Source: Epiperipatus broadwayi (lineage: Eukaryota; Onychophora; Udeonychophora; Euonychophora; Peripatidae). From it: a stretch of DNA of 64,000 nt. Shown here in pieces: positions 1-9,770 of this stretch; position 1 is the stretch's first letter, and each line of letters starts with the position of its first letter. Made by a program: the position numbers and the translations under genes. Location of the stretch: assembly GCA_028023455.1 (NCBI GenBank), contig JAQFVV010012420.1, positions 6,327,176 to 6,391,175 on the forward strand. Direction: 5' to 3'. Below the pieces are notes generated by a model. It did no database searches. It was not told the DNA's origin and saw nothing but the letters and a program-made list of their open reading frames with translations.

Positions 1-341
1 ATGTCAATTGTTTTGTGTAATTTTTGCTGCGATATAAAACTTACTGCACCATAGCTAGTTCATGATGTATCATAATCTTTCCCAGCGTATAGTAGCAGAG
101 CATTATGATGAGGGAAATGCAGATAAATTCAATCATTAATAACTATGCACATTTTTTTTTTTGCATTATCTATTATATATATGTATATAATCTTTTAACT
201 TCTGCAATATACTATATATCTAAAATTTAAAATCTTTAGACAGAAGAAATTTCTAATGCAATTTATATATATTATATCCAAAACTGGCTTGAATATAATA
301 TACAGTTTATATATATGTGAAATGAAGATTTTCACGGTTTG
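1..341. other. AT-rich non-coding sequence
   Basis: No coding signal, RNA gene or repeat structure is visible here. The sequence is AT-rich with short (TA) runs and leads into the inverted repeat that begins near position 342. Confidence 0.6.
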
Positions 342-404
342 CATATATAAATGACATATTTTGCGGGTTCATCTGTGTTAAAATTTTTTTAAATATTAAT
401 ATTC
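342..404 (+). repeat. Left inverted repeat bounding the PLE fragment
   Basis: The stretch starting near 354 (CATATTTTGCGGGTTCATC, followed by a T-rich run and AAATATTAATATTC) recurs in reverse complement at 1463-1513 with only a few differences. A weaker match continues outward on both sides to about 342 and 1526. The pair encloses the Penelope-like coding fragment exactly. PLEs are known to carry pseudo-LTRs in direct or inverted orientation, so these may be remnants of such repeats. A fold-back insertion is an alternative. Confidence 0.65.
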
Positions 405-543
405 TGACGTTTTGACTTGGTCACACAAGTCATCCACTGGGTGATAAAAGGTAGAAAGATGGTTGTAGAGGCACTACAATCACTGATTTGAATAAATGTT
501 AAAGTTCCATCAATAGCAAAAATGTTAAATTTAAGAATGTTTT

Positions 544-1465
544 TTAAAAAAAAAATTTCCAAATAGGAGGAAGTTTGCATGTATCATCTCGCTTATTGAT
601 ACAATCTGGCCTTTTAAGTATCTCAATAGCTTCTCTAATTTTGCACTGGTAGAGATTATCACATCTGGATATAATCCTGGTAGTAGAAAAATCAATTTTA
701 TGACCTGAATCTATAGTATGGAGTGTGAGTGCTGCTGATGATGAGTGTTGTTTAACTGCATTAGCATGCTCACCTCTCCTAACACTGATGCGACAATTAC
801 TCATACCTATGTAAGAAGCTTTACAATTTTTACATGAGATTTGATAAACACCATGAGATTCAAGAGAGATTGAATCCTTAGGCTTGGTTATTATATTGCT
901 GATCTTTTGATGAGTAGAAAAAGCTGTATCTATATTATAGCGTTTCAATATACATTCAATACTGTTTGTAGTTCCTTTTACATATGGAACACAAATCCTA
1001 ATAGCTGATTTATCATCTTTTTGTTTCCTATTTTGTCCAAATTGGGCTTGAAATAAGGCTTTTTTTTATAAATTTATAATTATAACTATTTGCTAATAAA
1101 ACACTATTAATATGATTTATTTCTTCTTTCAGATGTGACTCATCTGAAAGGTTAATTGCTCTATTTAAAAGAGTTTTGGCTACAGAAACTATCTGAGTTG
1201 GGTGATGATGAGAATGGAAATGGAAATATCTGTCCGTGTGTGTATTCTTTCTGCAAATTGAAAAAGTTAAACTATTTGGTGTTCTGGTGACTATAACATC
1301 AAGAAAAGGGAGTTTTCCATCAGACTCTGACTCCATTGTAAATTTAATACGAGGATGCATATTATTTAAATGTAAGAAAAAATCATCTAATTTATTTTTT
1401 CCATGTTGCCATATGACAAAAGTGTCATCTATGTATCTGAGCCAAATGAGAGGTTTTAAGTCGGA
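544..1465 (-). pseudogene. Penelope-like element ORF fragment (RT C-terminus plus GIY-YIG endonuclease)
   Basis: On the minus strand, reading from about 1465 down, the frame contains the reverse-transcriptase motif C box YIDDTFVIW (near 1440-1415). It is followed by HPRIKFTME and DGKLPFLDVIVTR and a histidine-rich stretch (DRYFHFHSHHHP), the usual C-terminal RT signature of Penelope-like elements. After a frame change near 1010-1030 the second frame (to about 556) holds KGTTNSIE and then the GIY-YIG endonuclease signature GVYQISCKNC...SYIGMS, with a Cys pair between the GVY and YIG parts as in PLE nucleases. The N-terminal two thirds of the RT are missing, because the coding similarity stops where the inverted repeat at 1463 begins. 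At least one frameshift separates the RT and nuclease parts. PLE proteins copy element RNA at chromosomal ends or nicks made by this nuclease. This copy is dead. Both domains are recognised from motifs, without a database search. Confidence 0.85.
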
Positions 1466-1526
1466 ATATTAATATTTAAAATTTTTTTAACAAGGATGAA
1501 CCCGCAAAATATGTTGTTTATATATA
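1463..1526 (-). repeat. Right inverted repeat bounding the PLE fragment
   Basis: This is the reverse-complement partner of the repeat at 342-404. The core match spans 1463-1513, ending CCCGCAAAATATG. Together the two arms frame the PLE fragment. Confidence 0.65.
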
Positions 1527-1528
1527 TA

Positions 1529-1591
1529 TGATCACTAAATGGAGCTTACCAATAGCTCTAATCAAGCTTCATTTTATGTGCCAAAAGAAAA
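1529..1591 (-). repeat. Inverted partial copy of the 420-bp repeat unit
   Basis: TGATCACTAAATGGAGCTTA and the bases after it, to the TGTGCC region near 1582, are the reverse complement of 1704-1766 in the adjacent direct unit, with a handful of substitutions. The inverted piece therefore lies directly in front of the first direct unit. The larger array at 36.8 kb has the same order. Confidence 0.75.
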
Positions 1592-1614
1592 AGTATTTTA
1601 GATCTAGTTTCTAG

Positions 1615-1677
1615 AGTCCCAGCATTCCATTGAGGTGAACCATAAGCTAGAAACCGATTAGTCTGGAGATAGGGACT
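1615..1677 (+). ncRNA. Degenerate hammerhead-ribozyme-like motif, unit 1
   Basis: AGTCCC (1615-1620) can pair with GGGACT (1672-1677), and TCCA (1626-1629) with TGGA (1664-1667). Together they form a two-part stem I with a small internal loop. Between them lie TTGAGGT where CUGANGA is expected, a short stem-loop with an ATAA loop, an intact GAAAC (1650-1654) and a GTC cleavage triplet (1661-1663). The first core box departs from consensus (first C to T and final A to T, or a two-base insertion), so catalysis is doubtful. Confidence 0.5.
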
Positions 1678-2034
1678 TTCCGATAGAGAATTTAAATTCT
1701 TTCTCTTTCGGCACTTATAAAATAAAGTTTGATTAGAGCTTTTGGTAAGCTCCATCTAGTGATCATTAAGTGCAAGCTTAAAAGCAAGTTACAAAATTTA
1801 TGACTTGTTTTATTAATTATTATAAGTGTACATTTAAAGGCTTTTGTGATGCTATATTGCAGAGGCTATTACTATATGGTGAAACTGAACTGAATTCAGA
1901 CCCATATAGCTATCTGGTTTGTAAGGCTGGATTTGAAGACATTTACATGTCTGAAAAATTCAGGCTTTCAAATTGATAGTAATGTGTTTTATAAGTGCTG
2001 ACTTTTAAGTTAGTATTTTAGATCTAGTTTCTAA

Positions 2035-2097
2035 AATCCCAGCATTCAACTGAGGTGAGCCATAAGCTCAAAACTGATTGGTCTGGAGATAGAGACT
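2035..2097 (+). ncRNA. Degenerate hammerhead-ribozyme-like motif, unit 2
   Basis: This is the same region in the second unit. It has CTGAGGT (2050-2056), a clean stem II GAGC/GCTC around CATAA, AAAAC instead of GAAAC (2070-2074) and GTC at 2081-2083. The inner part of stem I (TTCAA against TGGA) pairs poorly. Different core positions are damaged in units 1 and 2, which suggests independent decay from a better ancestor. Confidence 0.4.
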
Positions 2098-2242
2098 TTC
2101 CGATAGAGATTTTGAATTCTTTCTCTTTCGGCACTTATAAAATAAAGTTTGATTAGAGCTATTGGTAAACTCTATCTAGTGATCATTAAATGCAAGCTTA
2201 AAAGCAAGTTATGAAATTTATGACTTGTTTTATTAATTATAT

Positions 2243-4776
2243 ATATATATAGCATTAAAAATTATTTCTGTTTTAAAGATTTTAATCACATTTAACACAG
2301 TCATGATTTTGACAGTGTTTCCTCTCAGGTGAGAACTAGTACATGTGTGCAGCATTTAAAAATTAGTGCATGAATAAGATAAATCCATGCACAATAAAAT
2401 TTCAAAAAGAATTTTTTTTCTGTACTGACCTATTGATTATCAGATTGTATTCAATGTATATTTTACCCTGACCCTTGTCCTTGGAACGATCTGCTGATAT
2501 CACATGCACAGAACACATAATTTTCTCCAATATATCACATACATTCATTTAACATGAATGCTTTTTTCTACCTTTATATGTTTTATGAGATCATTTTTAT
2601 TTATTTTTAGCATTATCAATAAAACATTATAGGTACCTTAGTTTTGTTAAATGAAACTATTATTACAATATATAATAAATTTATATTTTTATACTATATT
2701 ATTTAAACTATTATTTTGATTTAATAAAAAATGCACAGATGAAAAGAAATGTGTATTATAGTTAGTAAAAATTCGAGAGAACGTTGATTTTGACTATATA
2801 TTATGATAGTGATGAACACAGTTTTTTTAGATCAATTTCTTTCAGTCATTTTTTAATGTTATTTTGCCCTTTAAATTCAATTTGCCACTAAAAATGTGAA
2901 TTAATATAAATATTAAGTCATTACTTAATAAAAAAAAACGTCATTAATTTACAGAGCAAACTTTAAAGAAAATGGCACATACTGTTCATTTTCCATTTTC
3001 TGATTAGTCAAATTTTTGATCTTAAGGGTGTAAACAAACTTGAATATGCTCTTCTCAGTTGTTCTGATTTCTGGACTTTATTTATATGTTTTTGAAATAG
3101 CTATCATTTTTATAAAATTATGTTAAAAGTTTCAACATGCTAAAAATAAATCAGACCACAAGGGTACATTTACAAGTAATTAAAATTCAGTTGTACTAAT
3201 TTTTGATAATTTTATAATTATAAATACACTTTTTAATTTTAAAATAGTATTTAATATATTTGTGATTATTTTATAATTATTCATTCAGATTCTAAGATAA
3301 AGTTCAAACAATAAAGATTTCATTAATTCACTTTTTTCTCAATTTTAGCATAGTTGACCACTAGAAAAAAATGAAAGAAAAATAATTATCGTCAAAATAT
3401 AATTCAATGTAGTTTACATAATTATTTTTTTTTTAATATTTAGATCATTCAGATATGATTTTTTTAGAATATTTTTCATTTGTAAATTTGGATTTCCAAT
3501 AAATCAAGTTGAATTTATTGGATTCTAATAGGAATAAAGGTTTAAAAATAAAAATAAAAATTTGAACTTGTGTCTCAAATTGTCACTAGGTTTTGGTGGA
3601 AAATAATCAAAATGCAGTGTTGTTAAATTACATATTCAAATAGAATACTATTGACTTGGGAATATTAATTACTCAAAAACTTTTATTATCCCAAAAAATT
3701 TGTATGGTTATCTTTAATCTTTTACAACAAATAAATTACTTTGAACACACATTTACAAACAACAAACACCCATAAATTAATAAATCTTATAGCAATGAAC
3801 TGCCTGTTTTTTTTTCCTAATTTAAACCCATTTTTTATTTAATTTAGAATTAAATTGCAATGTGAAAAGTTCATCTGTACAGAAAATATGAAGTTTAAAA
3901 ACAAAGAGAATTAATTAAGTAAATTATTATTATGATTTATTTTTTTAATAGCCACTATATATTTTAAAATTTTAAATTGTTATTAATAAAATAAAATTAC
4001 ACAGTACAGTATTATAATATATTTTGTTTTAATCCTCCCTCACATTCAAAGGAAATAGTGTATAATAGTTCACTGTTTGTTGATAAACAATGATTAGAAT
4101 AGAATACATATTGCTCATTGAACTGCCAGTGTATAGTACTTTTCAAAACATACACATATATATTATAATTGAAAAGAAAATAATCTAGACATTTTGTAAT
4201 GGAATTATTAATCTAGAAAACTCTATTTCCATACCACTCCTAATTGGGGCAGTCATTTGCAATGGATCAATTGTTTTAGATCGATTATCAATAACCATGT
4301 AAGCAGTTTTATACCCCAATTGGACACACCACTCTGCAACTAACCATTTTACTCTCTGTTCCTTTCCTATATATATATATATATATATATGGGTGCAACT
4401 AGGCTATCTAAACCTAGATGAAATCACATTGGATACCTACTTATAATGGTAACTAGTTTGAACCCCAGTTGGTACATTACCTATAATAGTATGTAGGGTT
4501 TCCATTTTAGAATAGCATATCATTTGCACCTGTGTTAATGATAAATCATTATCATTATTCCATAATTGTGCAAATTCTTGTGCAAACTCTAAGACAAATT
4601 CTCATAATAGATCACATTTAATCATTTAATATCATAAAACTTTTTAGGAGCTCTTTATAAGTTTTACTAGCTCATTAAATCTTTGGAGATCATTAATGGT
4701 AGTCTATTAATGGTAGTCGTATCCCTTATGATGGTCACAAACAACTAACAAACAAAATGAAAAACATCATTTATAC
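2243..4776. other. AT-rich non-coding sequence
   Basis: I saw no coding frame, RNA gene or clear element here. An alternating TA run occupies 4368-4390. The region ends at the hAT target site. Confidence 0.5.
4368..4390. repeat. (TA)n microsatellite
   Basis: An uninterrupted TA dinucleotide run of 23 bases. Confidence 0.9.
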
Positions 4777-5575
4777 CAGTGTTTCTTAAATTGTGGTCAT
4801 GACCCCAAATGGAATCATAAAGCAATCATGAAAATTTAATTCAGATACATGAATTTAAAGAAATATTAGTCATAATCCCTTCATTACCTCTAATTTAATA
4901 TATTACATTTTCTGTACAGCACAATTATAAAATTGTAATGATGGCCAAGTGAGCTGTAAACTATATTTATGCATTGAAAAATAACACTAAATGCATCATA
5001 ATAGTGGTGTCACATTGCAATTTCAGCATATAAATTATTTCAGAATCAAAATATATGCTGCAGTGGCAAGAATAAGGTTGCCACTACTATGAATATAATG
5101 CATTTCTGGTCAAGTTATTTGTTTTGGTTTCATTTCAACAAGTGTCCACATTGCAAGAACAATACAATATTGTATTTTACTGTTTTACTTGACTAAGGTT
5201 AGTATTTATTTGAATAAATATTATGAAAGGTGTTATTTTTTATATATAAAAATGCTTGTATACTTTTTTTCTCACTTTTTTATTCAAAATTTATCATCCT
5301 ATTAGTTATTATAAAAAAATATTTTTTATTTAAAACTTATTGTCATTTATTTATTAACTAGTAAAAACATATTCCTATTTTTTAAACTTAACAGGTAATT
5401 TATAATTCATTTATTGATATTTTTTTAAATATTAAAAAATAAAACATACAGGAGTAAATATGGCTAGTATAATTAAACAAAAAACATGTCTGCCACTTGG
5501 TGTCTCTGCTATCTAATAAGTACTGTTATTTTATTTATATTTTAGGATAAAATACTTTTTATCCATGGATAATGG

Positions 5576-5960
5576 TTGAACTTGAGTACCAAAGGTAATG
5601 ATGCAGATGGCAATACTACAAAGTCTCTTCAAGCAGGATCTTGTAATCAGAAAGAGGCATCTAAGATGTGGAAAAAAAAATATGATGAGATATTTTTCCA
5701 ATTTGATTTTACTTTCAATAACTGTGATGGTAATGAACAACCTCTTTGTTTAATTTGCAATAATGTTTTGTCTATGGAGAGTATGAAACAATCAAAATTA
5801 AAAAGGCATTTTGAATCCAAGAATCCTTCATATGTCAGTAAACCAAAAAAAAATTTTGAATGACTCTTAAAAACTTCAAATAAAGAAAAATAATATTTTG
5901 AGAAATTTATAACTGTTAATGAAAAATATTTACTCGCATTATATGAAGTTTCATATCTGA
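5576..5960 (+). pseudogene. hAT transposase N-terminus with BED zinc finger
   Basis: The frame encodes WKKKYDEIFFQFDFTF, PLCLICNNVLS and LKRHFESKNPSY. This is the KYDESY-QFGFT / C-x2-C / H-x4-5-H pattern of the BED-type finger in ZBED5- and FAM200-like hAT transposases, which binds the transposon ends. The first start codon is at 5576. A stop follows KKNFE near 5861, and recognisable transposase (YLALYEVSYLIAKNK-like) continues in other frames to about 5960. Confidence 0.8.
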
Positions 5961-6004
5961 TTGCTAAAAATAAAAATCCATATACCATTGGAGATGATCT
6001 TATA

Positions 6005-6388
6005 TTACCTGCTGCTATTAAAATGGTAGAAATACTTCATAGAAGTAAATATGGTGATGAAATGTAGAAAATTCCTTTTATCAACAGTTATAAATTTCTC
6101 AAAATATTGTTTTTCTTTATTTGAAGTTTTTAAGAGTTGTTCGAAATATTCATTTGGTTTATTGACATATAAAGGATTCTTGGATTCAAAATGTTTTTTT
6201 AATTTTGATGGCTTTATATTCTCCATAGACAAAACATTATTGCAAATTAAACAAAGAGGTTTCTCATTGCCATCACAGTTATTGAAAGTAAAGCCAAACT
6301 GGAGAAATGTCTCGTCATATTTTTTTTTGCATCTTAGATGCCTCTTTCTGATTATGAGATCCTGATTAAAGAGAGACTTTGTGCCCAA
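6005..6388 (-). pseudogene. Inverted second copy of the hAT BED-finger exon
   Basis: On the minus strand a 127-codon frame repeats the N-terminus of the same transposase: KKYDETFLQFGFTFNNC, PLCLICNNVLSMEN, LKKHFESKNPLY, then YFEQLLKTSNKEKQYFEKF. It lies tail to tail with the plus-strand copy at 5.6-5.95 kb, about 100 bp apart, so the pair is a large inverted repeat inside the element. The copies differ at many sites, and this one keeps a longer open frame. The segment of transposase between the finger and the catalytic core is missing where the inversion sits. Confidence 0.8.
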
Positions 6389-7590
6389 TATTTACAATTC
6401 AGTTGGATGAAACAACTGATATTTCAAAAATAGCTCAATTATTAGTATATGTCAGATACATTTATATAAAAAAAAACATTGAGGAAGAATTGTTATTTTG
6501 CCATTCTTTGGAAGAACATACAAGAGGGAAAGACATATATAATAAAGTAGACAAATTTTTTTAAAACTGAAGGTTTAGAATGGAAAAATTGCTTTGGAGT
6601 ATGCACAGATAGTGCAAAAGTATTGTCTGGTGAAAATATTGTTTTTAAGTCATTTGTTGAAGCTTCCCTTGCAGCAAAAAAATTAGCAATGGAATTAAAC
6701 GATGTCAGAATTCTGTCAAAATTATAAACTCTATTGCCATGCCCTTTTATTAGAAGAATAAATTATTGTATTTTTAATCGAACAAAAAATATGATCCTGC
6801 TGCTCTTTTTCAAAATGACTTATGGCTATCAAAGCTGTGCTATTTGTCTGATATTTTTGAGAAGTTAAATGATCTTAACTTGTCTCTTCAAAGAAAAAAT
6901 AGCATTATTTTTACTTTGAATGATAAAATAGAAGATTTTATTTAAAAGATCAATATTTTTCGTCAAGCATTGTTAGCCGAGAGGTCATCGCAGCCGCCTT
7001 GCAAGCAAGTAGTTGGTTGCAGACGGTTGTGGGTTTGCGTCCCGGCTGATGCTATGACATATGAAAAAAAAAAAGATCAATATTTAGAATAGGGTGGAAA
7101 ATGATTCATTGAAAATATTTTCGACTATCGACAATTTTATAATTGTAAAACTTTAATTGCAAAAATTATTATAGATCACTTAAAAACCCTAGAAAGATAG
7201 TTTTGCAAATACTTTATATCGAATTTAGATTTCAAAAAGGTATCTTGGATTCAAAGACCATTTTTGATTGACATTAATGAGATTAATCACCTGCCATATA
7301 AAGCCCAAGAGGAATTTGCTGAGCTATTGAGTGACTCAAATTTAAAACTTGACTTTCCACAAAAATCCTTTACTGAATTCTGGATCGAGCTAGGACTGAA
7401 TTTTTCACAATTTCTGAAATGGCATTAAATGTTCTTCTGCCATTTAACACCACATACTTATATGAAATGACTTTCCAAATATCGCTCAACACTGAAAAAC
7501 GTTGAAGATGCCTTACGTCCAGCAATATCAAATATTTCACCAAGATTTAATTTGTTATGCAGCAAAAACAAGCACATCTGTCTCATTAAA
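6389..7590 (+). pseudogene. hAT transposase core and C-terminus, interrupted
   Basis: Plus-strand fragments in shifting frames can be followed in family order. FTIQLDETTDISKIAQLL and VRYI come first, with the first catalytic Asp region of the RNase H fold. Then come EELLFCHSLEEHTRGKDIY and WKNCFGVCTDSAKVLSG, with the second Asp region. KLCYLSDIFEKLNDLNLSLQ follows, and near 7430-7590 LLPFNTTYLYEM then ALRPAISNISPRFNLLC, the typical C-terminal end. Stops, frameshifts and the SINE at 6959-7070 break the gene. Confidence 0.8.
6944..7085 (+). mobile_element. tRNA-derived SINE inserted in the hAT gene
   Basis: The body (6959-7070) contains a box A-like TTAGCCGAGAGGTC and, about 55 bases later, a box B-like GGGTTTGCGTCCC. 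These are the internal RNA polymerase III promoter elements of tRNA-derived SINEs. It ends with an A-rich tail after ATGACATATG. The 15-base word AAAAGATCAATATTT occurs just before (6944-6958) and just after (7071-7085), a clear target-site duplication. The SINE landed after the hAT element was in place. A SINE this short (about 112 bp) consists of little more than the tRNA-related head. Confidence 0.8.
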
Positions 7591-7943
7591 ACGTGATTTT
7601 CTTTCATTAATTTTTGTACATTTAAAACAAATCCTAAAACTACTTATTTTCATATAAATATTAAATTACCCCACATGGTTATGAAATTCAATACTGCCCT
7701 CTGTGAAATAATATATAAATACATTAGAGTTCGTATTTCAAAATAGCCAGCTCAAAATGATACTACTTTGAACTAGCGTTATATACTGGGATTATTTTAT
7801 TTTTATATGTATATTGTTTACCAAAGAAATAAATTATTTATGGCAATATTTATTTCTATATCTATTTTATATTTAATCTCTGGGGTCGCGAAAAAATCTC
7901 GATGATAAAAAGAGGTCATGAATGAAAAAAAGTTTAAGAACTG

Positions 7944-9682
7944 ATTTATATGGCCATTTAATATATTTTTTTAGATTATTTATTAATTAATAAAATGATG
8001 ATGATAATGATGGCAATATTTCCAGCCACAGCTTTATACCTAATCACAACACAAATCGTATCTTTTATCAGTCTATAAGTATTTATTAAAATATTGTAAC
8101 ATATTAATATTAAAAATGATGTTTTATGATTGAAATCCACCAGTGATGATGATGAATAAACTATTGTTATAAGACAATAATTAATTCTAAGAAATATATA
8201 AACTTCTTTTAATAATAATAATAAAAAAATTATTATTGGTTAGTCATCAATATACAAATAGAAAATTTACATAACTAATAATAAAAATTAGTTACATTCA
8301 AATAATAATAACCAAAAACTCTTCCCCCTCCCCCCTAATATAATTTAAACTCATTCGTTAGTTGCATATAATATAAATGAATGTTAATGCATTTATTAAG
8401 ATTAAATATAGCAAGTGCACTTATTAAAAAGGGTTCAAAAAACGAAAGAAATTTGTAATGGAAATGGTATTTCAGCAGTGTTTTTTTATGACCATAATAG
8501 ATTATGTATATATGGTTTTAATTTGAGTTATAATAATGTAAAAATATTACAAATTGAAAGAAACACCAATAAAAGAAACATAAAGAAAGCCATGTTAATA
8601 TATAAATATAAGCATGACTTAATAAACATACAGGAAGCAAATGTAAAAATCAGAAAATTGTGAGAAGGTTAGCCTTTGAAAAAGTGTTAGTTGACAAAGA
8701 CTACTAAGATAATCGAAAGTGCTCCTAAGTGGATACAAAATTTTTAAAGTTGTACTTTATATATATTTAGGTTACTGTATTTATTAATATTCAATTACAA
8801 GATTACATTGGTTATATATATAACCAAACGATTGCAGATGTCCTCCAGCTAAAGCATCAGTAGAAAATTAGTGGATGAATGCACAGACAAATGAACATGA
8901 AAAATATATATTTTCTATCTGTTTTTCATAAAACCATTTTAATATATATTTCAGACAAAAATTACAGAATTTTCTTGTTAAATTTGTAATGTGTAAATAT
9001 TTTCACATCTTCAGGAAATGGTCATAGCCTGAAGTTCAAATCCAGATTTGCTAATTTTAGAAAAACTTTTGATGTTGCTTGCCGACTTAAGATTTTTTTT
9101 TTTCAGATAGTTATCCAATTATTGATCAGTATTGACAGATATCCTTATGACGCTTCTCTCTATTGGAAAGCTGTTGAAGAGGTCCATGCTCCATAGTTAA
9201 TTCTTGATGGCTGTTTTTTTTTACATATGTACCCATGTGTATGTGAGTGCAGTTATAACAATTTATTAGATACATTCAATTTATTTTTTGTTTTTTAAAT
9301 CAAAAGCTGAAAAAATTACATGGTTAAAGTCTTAGATGTATTTAGGATTGTATGAAATATGAAAAATTTATATCTTTCTCTTTTTTTAATTCTTTTTTTT
9401 ATTTGAAGAAAGTGATTTAGTATACAATAAATTATTAAATGCACGTCTAATTTTAAATAAAATGACACATAGTTCAAGGATACTAAATCTTGTATTTTTA
9501 ATTGACTTTTTATTACAATATTTTTTGCAGTTATTAAATATTAAATTTTTTAAAAAACTAAATATATCTTGAAGGTTAAACGAAGACTAATTTTTCCAAT
9601 ACCAAATGTAATTACTTTTCCGAGTTCATCAATTTAATAAAAGTATTACTTAAGTAATAATAATAATTGAATGGTTTTATTG
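7944..9682. other. AT-rich non-coding sequence
   Basis: Short AAT/ATA runs near 8210-8310 and small chance frames only. The 82-codon frame at 8415-8663 is of low complexity and I recognise nothing in it. Confidence 0.5.
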
Positions 9683-9770
9683 CTCGGAAGTTCATAATAA
9701 GTGCACACGCCAGAACTGGAATCGATCTAAGGACCCTATGATCGAGTGTCTGATACTACTGCGGCACTAA
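9683..9770 (-). mobile_element. tRNA-like SINE remnant
   Basis: On the minus strand TGCCGCAGTAGTAT (9754-9767) resembles box A and GATCGATTCCA (9717-9728) resembles box B, spaced as in a tRNA, followed by GTTCTGGCGTG. This is less AT-rich than its surroundings. No A-tail or target duplication is evident and no functional tRNA fold was confirmed, so I call it a SINE head or tRNA pseudogene. Confidence 0.4.

Larger units (their letters stand above)
1592..2242 (+). repeat. Tandem 420-bp non-coding repeat (about 1.5 units) related to the hammerhead array
   Basis: The block starting AGTATTTTAGATCTAG at 1592 starts again at 2012, giving a period of 420 bp. The match continues to about 2242 (GACTTGTTTTATTAATTAT at the end of both copies). 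Unit 1 also contains GAACTGAATTCAGACCCATA near 1890, which resembles GAACTGAGTTCAGATCCATA in every unit of the array at 36.8 kb. The GATCTAG word and the region around the ribozyme correspond as well. I read this as an older, diverged member of the same repeat superfamily. It has no coding capacity. Confidence 0.75.
4777..7943 (+). mobile_element. hAT DNA transposon (ZBED5/Charlie-like), inactive
   Basis: The left end reads CAGTGTTTCTTAAATTGTGG and continues into TCATGACCCC, the typical end of this hAT group. The right end, read in reverse complement, begins CAGTTCTTAAACTTTT, with GGGGTCGCG further inside. The 8 bases outside the left end are ATTTATAC (4769-4776) and outside the right end ATTTATAT (7944-7951), a 7/8 match to the 8-bp target duplication made by hAT transposases. 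Inside lies a broken transposase with an N-terminal BED zinc finger, a central RNase H-like core and the C-terminal dimerisation region. The gene is broken by stops, frameshifts, an inverted duplication and a SINE insertion, so it cannot make transposase. Confidence 0.85.

Noticed and set aside
8415-8663. 82-codon plus-strand open frame
   Set aside because: Lysine/asparagine/isoleucine-rich, as expected of chance frames in AT-rich DNA. No motif or neighbour supports a gene.
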